Both the position numbers and the translations under genes were made by a program. The notes under the pieces were generated by a model. It ran no database searches. It had not been told where the DNA came from and saw nothing but the letters and a program-made list of their open reading frames with translations. DNA of 64,000 nucleotides from Ruminococcus albus AD2013 (lineage in GTDB: Bacteria > Bacillota > Clostridia > Oscillospirales > Ruminococcaceae): NCBI RefSeq assembly GCF_000526775.1, contig NZ_JAGS01000001.1, positions 806,001-870,000 on the forward strand, written 5' to 3'. How positions within the stretch are numbered: position 1 is the first letter of the stretch; each line of letters starts with the position of its first letter. Of this stretch, positions 41,336-50,588 are shown piece by piece.

Positions 41336-43789
41336 ATGGGAGACAGGGAGACTGTTGCGTATGTGGCGCTGAGCCATGCAGCTTACAGCTTTGATGGCGA
41401 ATACAGCTACCTCGTTCCCGAACGATACAGACAGGTACTCAAGGCGGGAATGAGGGTGCTGGTATCCTTTGGCCGCGGAAACAACAGGGTGATAGGTCTT
41501 GTTACAAGACTTGGAGATGACGATGATAACAAGCATAAATTGAAGCCTGTTATATCTGTCATTGATAAGGAAAGCCTTGTTACCGATGAGATGATGAAGA
41601 TCATCTACTGGCTGAAAGAAAATACTTTCTGCACCTATTATGATGCATTTAAAAGTGCCGTGCCCACGGGATTTTCGTATAAAGTCGATATGCATTTCGC
41701 ACTTGTGAATACTTATATCGACCGTGAGAGCCTGAGTGCCGAAGAAGCAGAGATAGTCGGTTTTCTTGAAAGCTGTGACGATGCTGCGGAGATTGACAAG
41801 TATTTCGACTTGAAAGCCAATCCTCAGCGAAAAAAGCCATTGGATACACTGATAGACAAGGGCTATGTTGAAGAAGTACCTAGCTTCAAGAGGAAAGTTG
41901 GCGACGACAGCGTTAAAATGGCTGTGCTCAATGATGGATATGAGGACGCCGATCTTACACCCAAGCAGAAAAAAGTTGTGGAGCTGCTGGAAGAAAGCGG
42001 TTCGGCATCGGTAAAAGAGCTTTGCTATATGACGGGCTGTACTTCCACTATCATCAAAAGGCTTTGTGAAAAAGAAGTTCTTCGCGTATATGAGCAGGAA
42101 GTTCTACGCAATGCAGTAGGTGAACTGGGTGATAGGGAGAGTCCGGAGGATATCGTTCTTAATGATGAACAGAAGATGGCGTATAACGGCATAATGTCCC
42201 TTATACGAGCAGGAAAGCCAGCAGGTGCGCTACTTTACGGCGTAACAGGCAGCGGCAAGACTTCTGTTTTTATCAGGGTCATCGACAGTGTTGTCAAGAT
42301 GGGAAAAACAGCGATAATGCTTGTTCCCGAGATATCTCTTACCCCTCAGATGCTTGCGAGATTCAAGGTGCTATTCGGCGAGAATATCGCTCTTTTACAT
42401 TCATCGTTGTCACTTGGACAGCGCATGGACGAATTCAAACGAATAAAGCGCGGCGAAGCGAGGATAATAATCGGAACAAGAAGTGCTGTATTCGCACCTG
42501 CAGAGAATATCGGTGTGATAATAATGGACGAGGAAGGCGAACAGTCTTATAAATCCGACTCTAATCCTCGTTATCACGCAAGAGATGTGGCCATACAGCG
42601 CTGCGGTCATAACGGAGCACTTCTTCTCATGGCTTCTGCGACTCCTTCACTGGAAACATTCTATCATGCACAGAAAGGAAGATTCCATCTTTTCACGCTC
42701 GCACACAGGTACAGTGATGCCGCTTTACCTAAGGTCGAGATAATAGATATGCAGACAGAATCAGCCGAGGGCAATGACAGCCTGATAAGCCGAAAACTTG
42801 CTGATAAGCTGACCGAAACCCTGAAAAGGGACGAACAGGCGATACTTCTGTTGAATAGGCGTGGTTTCACGACCTATGTCAGCTGTGCAAGCTGCCGACA
42901 GCCTGTTGTCTGCCCAAAATGCAATATCCCGCTGACTTACCACAAAAAGAACGACAGGTTCATGTGCCATTACTGCGGTTATACTATGGATAATCTTGCG
43001 GTGTGCCCGTCCTGCGGTTCTGATAAACTGAGGTCGAGCGGTGTAGGTACACAAAGGGTAGAGGATGAACTTGCAAGGATTTATCCCGATGCAAGGATAC
43101 TACGCATGGACGCTGATACAACTTCATCGCGATACGCTTACGAGGAAAAATTCAAGGCTTTTGAGAACCATGAGTATGATATCATGCTTGGTACGCAGAT
43201 GATAGCTAAGGGACTGAATTTCCCGAATGTAACGCTGGTGGGAGTTATCTCACTCGATAAAGCGCTGTTTACCGGGGATTTCAGAAGCTACGAGAGGACA
43301 TTCTCTCTGCTGACTCAGGTTGCGGGAAGAAGTGGACGTGGCAGTAAACCCGGGTCTGCCTACATACAGACTTTTGTGCCAGATCATTATGTCCTGAATC
43401 TTGCGGCTGAACAGAATTACGATGAATTCTACGCTGAAGAGATCGCATTGAGGCAATCGCTTATCTATCCGCCATGCTGTGATATCTGTGTTATAGGTTT
43501 TTCCGCTGTAATGGAAAGCAGAGCGATTGCCGCGGCTGACCATGTGACAGCATTTATAGCAGAATATCTGCGTAAGAACAAGGTTGATTTTCCACTGAGG
43601 GCGATCGGACCCGCGCCATGTACTCTTGAAGTCATAAACGGCAGATTCAGGTACAGGCTGATACTTAAATCAAAAAACACAAGGTGTTTCAGGCAGATGA
43701 TAGCAGCTGTGCTGAAAGATTTTGGTGATAACAAGGACTTCAAGGAAGTCCGTATATATGCTGATATCAACGGTGATATCGGTCTTTAG
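41336..43789 (+). CDS. priA: Primosomal protein N' (replication restart helicase PriA)
   Basis: 817 residues. N-terminal DNA-binding domain (AAYSFDGEYSYLVPERYR), Walker A GVTGSGKTS (about 302-310), DEEG box MDEEGEQSYKS (about 395), and a Zn-binding insert with eight Cys as CASC, CPKC, CHYC and CPSC (about 520-565). It reloads DnaB at stalled forks. Complete, and 14 bp ahead of def. Confidence 0.96.
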   Translation: MGDRETVAYVALSHAAYSFDGEYSYLVPERYRQVLKAGMRVLVSFGRGNNRVIGLVTRLGDDDDNKHKLKPVISVIDKESLVTDEMMKIIYWLKENTFCTYYDAFKSAVPTGFSYKVDMHFALVNTYIDRESLSAEEAEIVGFLESCDDAAEIDKYFDLKANPQRKKPLDTLIDKGYVEEVPSFKRKVGDDSVKMAVLNDGYEDADLTPKQKKVVELLEESGSASVKELCYMTGCTSTIIKRLCEKEVLRVYEQEVLRNAVGELGDRESPEDIVLNDEQKMAYNGIMSLIRAGKPAGALLYGVTGSGKTSVFIRVIDSVVKMGKTAIMLVPEISLTPQMLARFKVLFGENIALLHSSLSLGQRMDEFKRIKRGEARIIIGTRSAVFAPAENIGVIIMDEEGEQSYKSDSNPRYHARDVAIQRCGHNGALLLMASATPSLETFYHAQKGRFHLFTLAHRYSDAALPKVEIIDMQTESAEGNDSLISRKLADKLTETLKRDEQAILLLNRRGFTTYVSCASCRQPVVCPKCNIPLTYHKKNDRFMCHYCGYTMDNLAVCPSCGSDKLRSSGVGTQRVEDELARIYPDARILRMDADTTSSRYAYEEKFKAFENHEYDIMLGTQMIAKGLNFPNVTLVGVISLDKALFTGDFRSYERTFSLLTQVAGRSGRGSKPGSAYIQTFVPDHYVLNLAAEQNYDEFYAEEIALRQSLIYPPCCDICVIGFSAVMESRAIAAADHVTAFIAEYLRKNKVDFPLRAIGPAPCTLEVINGRFRYRLILKSKNTRCFRQMIAAVLKDFGDNKDFKEVRIYADINGDIGL

Positions 43790-43803
43790 AAAGGAAAGTG
43801 TAT

Positions 43804-44274
43804 ATGGCTGTCAGGAATATACTGAACAAAAGCGATGAAACTCTGCATAAGGTCTGCCGACCCGTGGAGAAGTTCGATGAAAAGCTGTGGACATGGCTGG
43901 ACGATATGAAAGAGACTCTTGCCAAGGCAAACGGTGTTGGTCTTGCTGCACCTCAGGTTGCTATCCTCAGACGTTTCTGCATCATCGACGTTGGCGACGG
44001 CAATGTTTATGAGCTGATCAATCCTGAGATTATTGAGAAATCCGAGGAGACACAGAGAGTTCTCGAGGGATGTCTGTCCTGTCCCGGTGAGTGGGGCTAT
44101 GTTACCAGACCTATGACTGTAAAATTCAAGGCGCAGAACAGAAACGGCGAATGGTATGAAATGGAAGTCAGTGAGCTTTTTGCTCAGGCTGTATGCCATG
44201 AGACCGCCCACCTTGACGGTCATCTGTTCACCGAGATAGTTGAAGAATTTGTTGAGGTAGATGAACAGCAATGA
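43804..44274 (+). CDS. def: Peptide deformylase
   Basis: 156 residues. Motif 1 GVGLAAPQ (44-51), motif 2 EGCLS (88-92, metal Cys 90), motif 3 HETAH (132-136). It removes the formyl group from nascent proteins. Motif 3 in most deformylases is HExDH; here the Asp is Ala, while both metal His and the catalytic Glu are kept. ATG at 43804 is 8 nt after AAGGA and is preferred over GTG 43798. Overlaps fmt by 4 bp. Confidence 0.94.
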   Translation: MAVRNILNKSDETLHKVCRPVEKFDEKLWTWLDDMKETLAKANGVGLAAPQVAILRRFCIIDVGDGNVYELINPEIIEKSEETQRVLEGCLSCPGEWGYVTRPMTVKFKAQNRNGEWYEMEVSELFAQAVCHETAHLDGHLFTEIVEEFVEVDEQQ

Positions 44275-45203
44275 AGATAGTATTTATGGGTACTCCGGAT
44301 TTTGCAGTGCCTTCACTGAAAGCGCTTTATGAAGCGGGACATGAAGTTCAGGCAGTTTTCTGTCAGCCCGATAAGCCCAAGGGCAGGGGTATGAAGCTAG
44401 TGGCTCCGCCTGTAAAGGCTTTTGCAATTGAAAAGGATATCCCTGTTTATCAGCCGAACAGTCTTAAAAACGGCGGTGAGGAATTCATTAAGGTTCTGAA
44501 AGATCTTGCTCCGGAATGCATCGTTGTTGCGGCATACGGAAAGATACTTCCAAAGTCAGTGCTTGATATACCTAAGTTTGGCTGCATCAACGTGCATGGT
44601 TCGCTTCTTCCTAAATACCGTGGTGCAGGTCCCATACAGTGGGCTGTGCTGAATGATGAAAAGACCACGGGCATCACCACGATGCTCATGGGCGAGGGTC
44701 TTGATACAGGCGATATGCTTCTGAAAAGTGAGACCGAGATAGGTGAGAACGAAACTGCTGCCGAGCTTTTTGACAGGCTGGCGGATATGGGTGCTGAGCT
44801 GATAGTTGAGACCCTTGAGAAGCTGGAAAAAGGCGAGGTAACGCCTGTTCCTCAGAATGAGGATGAAGCTTCATATGCGCCTATGCTGACGAAGGAGCTT
44901 TCTCCTATCGATTTCACCAAGACTGCGAGAGAAGTTCATAAGCAGATCTGCGGACTTTCCGACTGGCCCTGTGCGACTACACTCATTAACGGGAAGAGAC
45001 TAAAAGTTTATCATTCTGAGATTGTAGATGGTAATTCGGATAAACCAGCAGGAACTGTAGTAAAGGCAAAAGACTTGACGATCGCTTGTGGTGAAGGTCT
45101 TGTAAGATTTACAGAAATACAGGCTGAAGGCTCAAAAAGAATGCCAACGGCCGATTACCTCAGAGGTAAGCCGATAGCTGAAGGAACTGTGCTGGGAAAG
45201 TGA
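44271..45203 (+). CDS. fmt: Methionyl-tRNA formyltransferase
   Basis: 310 residues, full length. MKIVFMGTPDFAVPSL, the formyl-THF site VHGSLLPKYRGAGPIQWA (His at about 110) and the C-terminal tRNA domain (AREVHKQICGLSDWPCATT). Formylates initiator Met-tRNA and forms a functional pair with def, which it overlaps (ATGA). Confidence 0.96.
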   Translation: MKIVFMGTPDFAVPSLKALYEAGHEVQAVFCQPDKPKGRGMKLVAPPVKAFAIEKDIPVYQPNSLKNGGEEFIKVLKDLAPECIVVAAYGKILPKSVLDIPKFGCINVHGSLLPKYRGAGPIQWAVLNDEKTTGITTMLMGEGLDTGDMLLKSETEIGENETAAELFDRLADMGAELIVETLEKLEKGEVTPVPQNEDEASYAPMLTKELSPIDFTKTAREVHKQICGLSDWPCATTLINGKRLKVYHSEIVDGNSDKPAGTVVKAKDLTIACGEGLVRFTEIQAEGSKRMPTADYLRGKPIAEGTVLGK

Positions 45204-45239
45204 CAAGTAAGATAACTTGATTGTTGGAGGATATAAATT

Positions 45240-46535
45240 TTGGGAAATACTAGGTGGTATACAGTCAGGCTGCTGACAAAGCTTGATGAAAACAATTCAT
45301 ACTCCAATATCCTGCTTGACGAATCGCTTAGCAAAAGTGATTTCGACAAGCGGGACAAGAAATTCATTTCGGCACTGTTTTATGGAGTTCTTGAAAGACG
45401 TCTGACCCTTGATGCGATAATCGCCGACCTTTCAAAGAATCCCAAGAACAAGCTGAATTACACACTCAGGAATATCCTGCGCTGCGGGCTTTATCAGCTG
45501 AAATACATGGATTCCGTACCTGATAATGCAGCTGTTGATGAATCTGTTGAATTGGCCAAAAAGTGCAGAAATCCTGCATCTGCGGGCTTTACAAATGGTC
45601 TGCTCAGAGAGTTCATCAGGCGTGAAAAGGCACTTCCGAAGAATAATAACGAGATTGATCGTTTGTCTCTGGAGTATTCATGTCCGAAATGGCTTGTTGC
45701 TAAATGGATGAAAGAATGCGGCAAGGATAAGTGCTTGTCACTTCTTGAAACTTCGCTGGGACAGGCTCCTACAACTATCAAGATAAATAACTTGATGGGT
45801 AGCGTTGATGAAACGCTTGATATGCTTCTTGCCGAGGGCGTTACTTTTGAGCGTTCCAAAATGCTTGAATATGCTGTAAATGTTGCTAATGCAGGTGCTA
45901 TCGAAAAGACCGAAGCATACAAGCAGGGAAGATTCCATGTGCAGGATCTTGCAAGTCAGCTTTGCTGCAAAACACTTGATCCTCAGCCCGGAGATACAGT
46001 TCTTGATCTGTGTTCTGCACCCGGCGGAAAGACATTCACTATCGCCGAGATGATGAATAACGATGGAAGAGTTCTGGCATTTGATCTTCACCCCAACAGG
46101 GTAAAGCTGATACGTTCAGGTGCCGAAAGGCTGGGGCTGACCTGTGTTAGAGCTGATGTTAACAATGCAAAGGTCTTTAATCCCAATCTGCCCTTGGCAG
46201 ACAGAGTGCTTGTTGACGCTCCCTGCTCGGGACTTGGGGTTATACGCCGTAAGCCCGAGATCAAGTACAAAGATCCTGCTGAATTTGACAGATTACCTGT
46301 TATTCAAGCAGAAATACTTGACACAGCGTCGAGGTATGTAAAGGTAAACGGTTTACTGGTCTATTCGACATGTACGGTTTCAAAAGCAGAAAATGAAGAA
46401 GTCGTTAAACAGTTCCTTGCTTCTCATGAGGATTTTGAGCCTGCTGATAGTAATGATGCATTCATGCAGACCATTACCCCGGATATGTATGGTTCTGACG
46501 GTTTCTTCATCGCTAAACTAAGGCGTCGGAGGTGA
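45240..46535 (+). CDS. rsmB: 16S rRNA (cytosine-967-C5)-methyltransferase
   Basis: 431 residues. N-terminal NusB-like RNA-binding domain (about 1-140) and C-terminal SAM domain with LDLCSAPGGKTF, DAPCSGLGVIRRKPEI and YSTCTVSKAENEEV (catalytic Cys pair). The start is TTG at 45240, 9 nt after TTGGAGG; no ATG fits as well. It lies 36 bp after fmt and 4 bp before rlmN. Confidence 0.94.
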   Translation: MGNTRWYTVRLLTKLDENNSYSNILLDESLSKSDFDKRDKKFISALFYGVLERRLTLDAIIADLSKNPKNKLNYTLRNILRCGLYQLKYMDSVPDNAAVDESVELAKKCRNPASAGFTNGLLREFIRREKALPKNNNEIDRLSLEYSCPKWLVAKWMKECGKDKCLSLLETSLGQAPTTIKINNLMGSVDETLDMLLAEGVTFERSKMLEYAVNVANAGAIEKTEAYKQGRFHVQDLASQLCCKTLDPQPGDTVLDLCSAPGGKTFTIAEMMNNDGRVLAFDLHPNRVKLIRSGAERLGLTCVRADVNNAKVFNPNLPLADRVLVDAPCSGLGVIRRKPEIKYKDPAEFDRLPVIQAEILDTASRYVKVNGLLVYSTCTVSKAENEEVVKQFLASHEDFEPADSNDAFMQTITPDMYGSDGFFIAKLRRRR

Positions 46536-46539
46536 ATAT

Positions 46540-47586
46540 ATGGTCGCTTACGACGAGAACGGAAAGATCGATATTTTAGGTCTGCTTCCCGAGGAACTTG
46601 AGGAGCAGATACTTCTTGCGGGAGAAAAGAAATTCCGCGCTAAACAGATATTTGAATGGCTTCATGTCAAAAGAGTCGATAGTTTTAGTAAAATGACTAA
46701 TCTATCTGTACAATTGCGGGAAAAGCTAGAAAAAATATTTTGTTTAAAATCACTATTTATCGTAAAAAGACTTGAAAGTAACACCGATAATACTGTAAAA
46801 TATCTGTATAGGCTTCCTGACGGGAACCATGTTGAGACTGTTATCATGGAGTATAACTACGGCAATACTGTCTGTGTTTCTACGCAGGTGGGCTGTAAGA
46901 TGGGGTGCAGATTCTGCGCATCGACTATCGCTGGGTACAAGAGAGATCTTGCTTCCTCCGAGATACTTCTCCAAATATACGAAGCAGCAAGGGACAGCGG
47001 CAGGAAGATAACGGGTGCTGTGCTTATGGGTATCGGCGAACCGATGGATAATTTTGACAATGTAGTAAATTTCCTGAAAGTGCTTTCCTGTGAACAGGGA
47101 ACTAATATGTCTCTGAGACACGTTTCTGTTTCAACTTGTGGGATAGTGCCGAGGATCTACGAACTTGCTGAGATGAAACTAGGCATAACTCTGTCGATCT
47201 CACTCCACGCTTCAAATAATAAGAGCAGAAGTGAGATAATGCCCGTTAACAATAAGTATGATATAAACGAACTTCTGACCGCGTGCAGGTATTACTTTAA
47301 GGTCACGGGCAGAAGGATTTCTTTTGAATATGCGCTTATTGATGGTCACAATGATAAGCAGTCAGATGCGGAAGAACTTGCCGCTCTGCTCAAAAATTTT
47401 GTGTGCCATGTGAATATTATTCCTGTTAATAAGATCAAAGAACGCAATTATAAGTCTGACAGGAAGGCGGCGGAAAAATTCCGTATGCGTCTTGAAAAAT
47501 TAGGTCTTAACGCGACAGTCCGCAGAACGCTTGGTTCTGATATCGACGCTGCCTGCGGTCAGCTGAGGCGGGAATATGAAATATGA
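46540..47586 (+). CDS. rlmN: 23S rRNA (adenine-2503-C2)-methyltransferase RlmN
   Basis: 348 residues. Radical-SAM cluster CKMGCRFC (C119, C123, C126), GIGEPMDNFDNV, SLHASNNKSR and C-terminal NATVRRTLGSDIDAACGQL with its catalytic Cys. Methylates A2503 of 23S rRNA and A37 of some tRNAs. GGAGG lies 6 nt ahead. The first 250 bp are more AT-rich than the rest. Confidence 0.95.
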   Translation: MVAYDENGKIDILGLLPEELEEQILLAGEKKFRAKQIFEWLHVKRVDSFSKMTNLSVQLREKLEKIFCLKSLFIVKRLESNTDNTVKYLYRLPDGNHVETVIMEYNYGNTVCVSTQVGCKMGCRFCASTIAGYKRDLASSEILLQIYEAARDSGRKITGAVLMGIGEPMDNFDNVVNFLKVLSCEQGTNMSLRHVSVSTCGIVPRIYELAEMKLGITLSISLHASNNKSRSEIMPVNNKYDINELLTACRYYFKVTGRRISFEYALIDGHNDKQSDAEELAALLKNFVCHVNIIPVNKIKERNYKSDRKAAEKFRMRLEKLGLNATVRRTLGSDIDAACGQLRREYEI

Positions 47587-47604
47587 AGAAAGGCGGTGAG
47601 CTGT

Positions 47605-48333
47605 ATGTTTCTGGCATTTGGTACGGATATAGGTCAAAAGAGAGAAGAGAATCAGGATAGAGTAAGAGTCGAGGTTCTTGGCGATAATATGTGCATCGCT
47701 GCTGTTTGTGACGGTATGGGCGGTGCAGCTTCTGGTGCAGTTGCAAGTCAGCTTGCTGTTGACAGTTTTATCGAAAGGGTCAAGGAGAATTTCAGACCCG
47801 ATATGAACAGTAATTCTATCAGAAATCTTTTGCTCAATGCCGTTCATTACGCAAATACCTGTGTATATGAAAAAAGCATAGAGGATATAGATAAGAACGG
47901 GATGGGTACAACCTGCGTTGCTGCTTTGGTCATTGACAAGAACATATACATTGTCAATGTGGGTGACAGCCGCGGTTATCTGTTGACAAAAGACGGCATT
48001 GACCAGATCACCACAGATCATACTTATGTCGAAGTGCTCAGGCGAAGCGGTCAGATAACAGATGAAGATGCTAAGACCCACCCTATGAGAAATGTGATCA
48101 CCAGGGCAGTGGGTGTTGAACCCGATGTCGAGGTCGATTATTTCGAACGCTATGAAGAGGGCAATTTTGCTGTTGTGCTTTGTTCTGACGGTTTGTCGGG
48201 GTATTGCAGTGATGAACTTATATACTGCACTGTTTTCGGGAATAATCTCGATGAGGCAGTAAAAAAGCTCATCGACCATTCAAACGAATGCGGAGGCAAA
48301 GATAATATAACCGCTGCTATAGTGGCCAACTGA
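47605..48333 (+). CDS. prpC: PP2C-family Ser/Thr protein phosphatase (PrpC/Stp)
   Basis: 242 residues: GTDIGQKREENQDRV, AAVCDGMGGAASG, VNVGDSRGYLL, DGLSGYCSDE and GGKDNITAAIV, with the metal-binding Asp residues in place. It reverses phosphorylation by the PASTA kinase encoded 36 bp downstream. ATG 47605 is chosen over GTG 47596 because it begins the conserved N-terminal strand. Confidence 0.94.
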   Translation: MFLAFGTDIGQKREENQDRVRVEVLGDNMCIAAVCDGMGGAASGAVASQLAVDSFIERVKENFRPDMNSNSIRNLLLNAVHYANTCVYEKSIEDIDKNGMGTTCVAALVIDKNIYIVNVGDSRGYLLTKDGIDQITTDHTYVEVLRRSGQITDEDAKTHPMRNVITRAVGVEPDVEVDYFERYEEGNFAVVLCSDGLSGYCSDELIYCTVFGNNLDEAVKKLIDHSNECGGKDNITAAIVAN

Positions 48334-48368
48334 TGAGACAATAAAATAATATTTAGGAGTTGAATAAA

Positions 48369-50582
48369 ATGGATTCTAATATCGGTAAGAAGCTGGATGG
48401 CAGATATGAAATTACCGAGCTTATAGGCGTAGGCGGAATGGCTGATGTCTATAAGGCACAGGACGTAATGGAAGACCGTCCTGTGGCTGTAAAGATCCTT
48501 AAACCCGAGTTTTCGGGCGACGAGGAGTTCCTGAGAAGATTCAGGAATGAGAGCAAGGCTATCGCAGTGCTGTCTCACCCTAATATCGTCAAGATATACG
48601 ATGTGGGCTTCACTGATGAGATACAGTTCATCGTGATGGAATACATCGACGGTATCACGCTGAAAGAGTTTATTGAACAGCAGGGTGTACTGAAATGGAA
48701 AGATGCACTGCACTTCATCACACAGATACTGAGAGCTTTGCAGCACGCTCATGACAAGGGCATCGTTCACAGGGATATCAAGCCGCAGAATATCATGCTG
48801 TTTACAGACGGCACGATAAAGGTCATGGACTTCGGCATCGCAAGATTTTCCAGGATCGACGGCAAGACCCTTTCTGATAAGGCAATAGGCTCTGTTCACT
48901 ATATATCTCCCGAGCAGGCACAGGGTGATATGACCGATGAAAGATCGGATATCTATTCCGTTGGCGTTATGCTTTATGAGATGCTTACAGGAAGAAAGCC
49001 TTTTGACGGTGATACTGCTGTGAATGTTGCTCTTAAGCATATGCAGGAGATGGCTGTACCTCCCAGAGAGATAATGCCCTCCATTCCCGAAGCTCTTGAA
49101 GAGATCGTTTATCATGCAATGGAGAAGCAGCCCGCTCAGCGTTATCAGTCTGCAGCAGAGATGATTAGGGATATCGATACCTTCAAGCTCAATCAGTCGG
49201 TAGTATTCGGTTACAAGGAAGGCTCTGCACCTGTGGTCGACAATGTAGGGTTCTATCCTGTGAATAATCAGAACAGAAAAGCTGTTATCGATGATAATTA
49301 TAATGATTATGACGATGATTATGATGACGATTACGATGATGAAGATTATGATGACGAAGATGACGACGATGATTATTATGAGCCACAGAAGAAGCGCTCA
49401 TATGTAGTTCCGATACTTCTGGCGGTTACTGTTGCAGTCGTTATCGTAGCAGCGATCATAATTGGCTGGACTGTTATCAAGACTTTCACAAAGGGTAATA
49501 CCGGTACTGGAATACACACAAGTACTGTTGTGCTGCCTAACTTTGAAGGAGAGAATATAGTTCAAGTTAAACAGGACTGGGACGATAAACTTAAAATCGA
49601 GGTTCAGGATGAGTACAATAATGATTACGAAGAGGGTATCATCTTCTGGCAGAGCCAGACAGCAGGTAAGACCGTTAAGGAAGGGTTCACTATCACTCTT
49701 AAGGTAAGCCGCGGCAAGCAGATGGCAATTATCCCTGATGTTTCTGGTTCTGAATCCGAAGTTGCAGAGAGCGAACTGAGAGCTGCAAAGTTTACAGTCG
49801 TTCTGAGAAGCAAATACGATGATAATGTTGCTGAAGGTATAGCTATTGGCACAGAACCTGCTGCAGGTACTGAATTTGCTCTCGAAGGTGCAGTTACACT
49901 TTACATCAGCAAGGGTCCTCTGGATACTCAGGTAAAGGTACCTAACGTTGTTGGCCTTACCAAGGAGAAGGCTATCACGATCCTCAAGGAGAACAAGCTG
50001 AAAGCAAATGTTCAGGATCTGCCTCATGACGGTGATAAGGGCAAGGTAATAGATCAGTCAGTTGAACCCGACAGAAGAGTTGAGAGAGATTCCGAAGTTA
50101 CGATCTACGTTTCCACTGGTGAGACCGATCCCGTTGACCTGACGATCAGTATTCCTATGCCGGATGGTCTGCACGGTGCATACTCGCTGCAGGGTTTTGT
50201 AAACGGTAATGTTCGTTATACTCAGTCCATCTCCAACGGCGAAACTGTTGCAGGTGGTGCGATAACAATGGATATCTCAGGTAAGAAGACTGAGACTATC
50301 ACAGTATCCATCAGAAATGAGGAAACAGGCAAGTCTGTAAACTACGCAGTATTTAATGTAAACTACGAAAAGAAGACTGCTGAACTTAATGGTTCGCTGA
50401 ATAAGGATGGTCTGCTTGCTATCACACCAAATGTGAAGGAAGAGTCTTCAAAACCTGAGGAAAGCTCATCGCAGCCTGATACACCGGAGCCTCCTCAGCC
50501 TGACAATCCTGAGCCACCACAGTCGGACGACAGTTCACAGGCTGATGTGCCGCCCGTTGACAACGGCGAAACCACTTATTAA
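48369..50582 (+). CDS. prkC: PASTA-domain Ser/Thr protein kinase (PrkC/Stk-type)
   Basis: 737 residues. Kinase domain 1-270 (GVGGMADVYKA, VAVKIL, HRDIKPQN, DFGIAR). Then an acidic Asp/Tyr-rich juxtamembrane stretch (about 308-337), one membrane helix (about 343-366), three PASTA domains (about 384-450, 451-518, 519-587), an additional beta-rich domain (about 590-690) and a Pro/Ser/Glu tail. PASTA domains bind muropeptides or lipid II. ATG 48369 is 9 nt after AGGAG. The acidic tract and extra C-terminal domain are not in Bacillus PrkC. Confidence 0.95.
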   Translation: MDSNIGKKLDGRYEITELIGVGGMADVYKAQDVMEDRPVAVKILKPEFSGDEEFLRRFRNESKAIAVLSHPNIVKIYDVGFTDEIQFIVMEYIDGITLKEFIEQQGVLKWKDALHFITQILRALQHAHDKGIVHRDIKPQNIMLFTDGTIKVMDFGIARFSRIDGKTLSDKAIGSVHYISPEQAQGDMTDERSDIYSVGVMLYEMLTGRKPFDGDTAVNVALKHMQEMAVPPREIMPSIPEALEEIVYHAMEKQPAQRYQSAAEMIRDIDTFKLNQSVVFGYKEGSAPVVDNVGFYPVNNQNRKAVIDDNYNDYDDDYDDDYDDEDYDDEDDDDDYYEPQKKRSYVVPILLAVTVAVVIVAAIIIGWTVIKTFTKGNTGTGIHTSTVVLPNFEGENIVQVKQDWDDKLKIEVQDEYNNDYEEGIIFWQSQTAGKTVKEGFTITLKVSRGKQMAIIPDVSGSESEVAESELRAAKFTVVLRSKYDDNVAEGIAIGTEPAAGTEFALEGAVTLYISKGPLDTQVKVPNVVGLTKEKAITILKENKLKANVQDLPHDGDKGKVIDQSVEPDRRVERDSEVTIYVSTGETDPVDLTISIPMPDGLHGAYSLQGFVNGNVRYTQSISNGETVAGGAITMDISGKKTETITVSIRNEETGKSVNYAVFNVNYEKKTAELNGSLNKDGLLAITPNVKEESSKPEESSSQPDTPEPPQPDNPEPPQSDDSSQADVPPVDNGETTY

Positions 50583-50588
50583 GTTTAT

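Noticed and set aside
48150..49115. 321-codon minus-strand frame over PP2C and the PASTA kinase
   Set aside because: Shadow of two certain genes; no promoter or SD on that strand.
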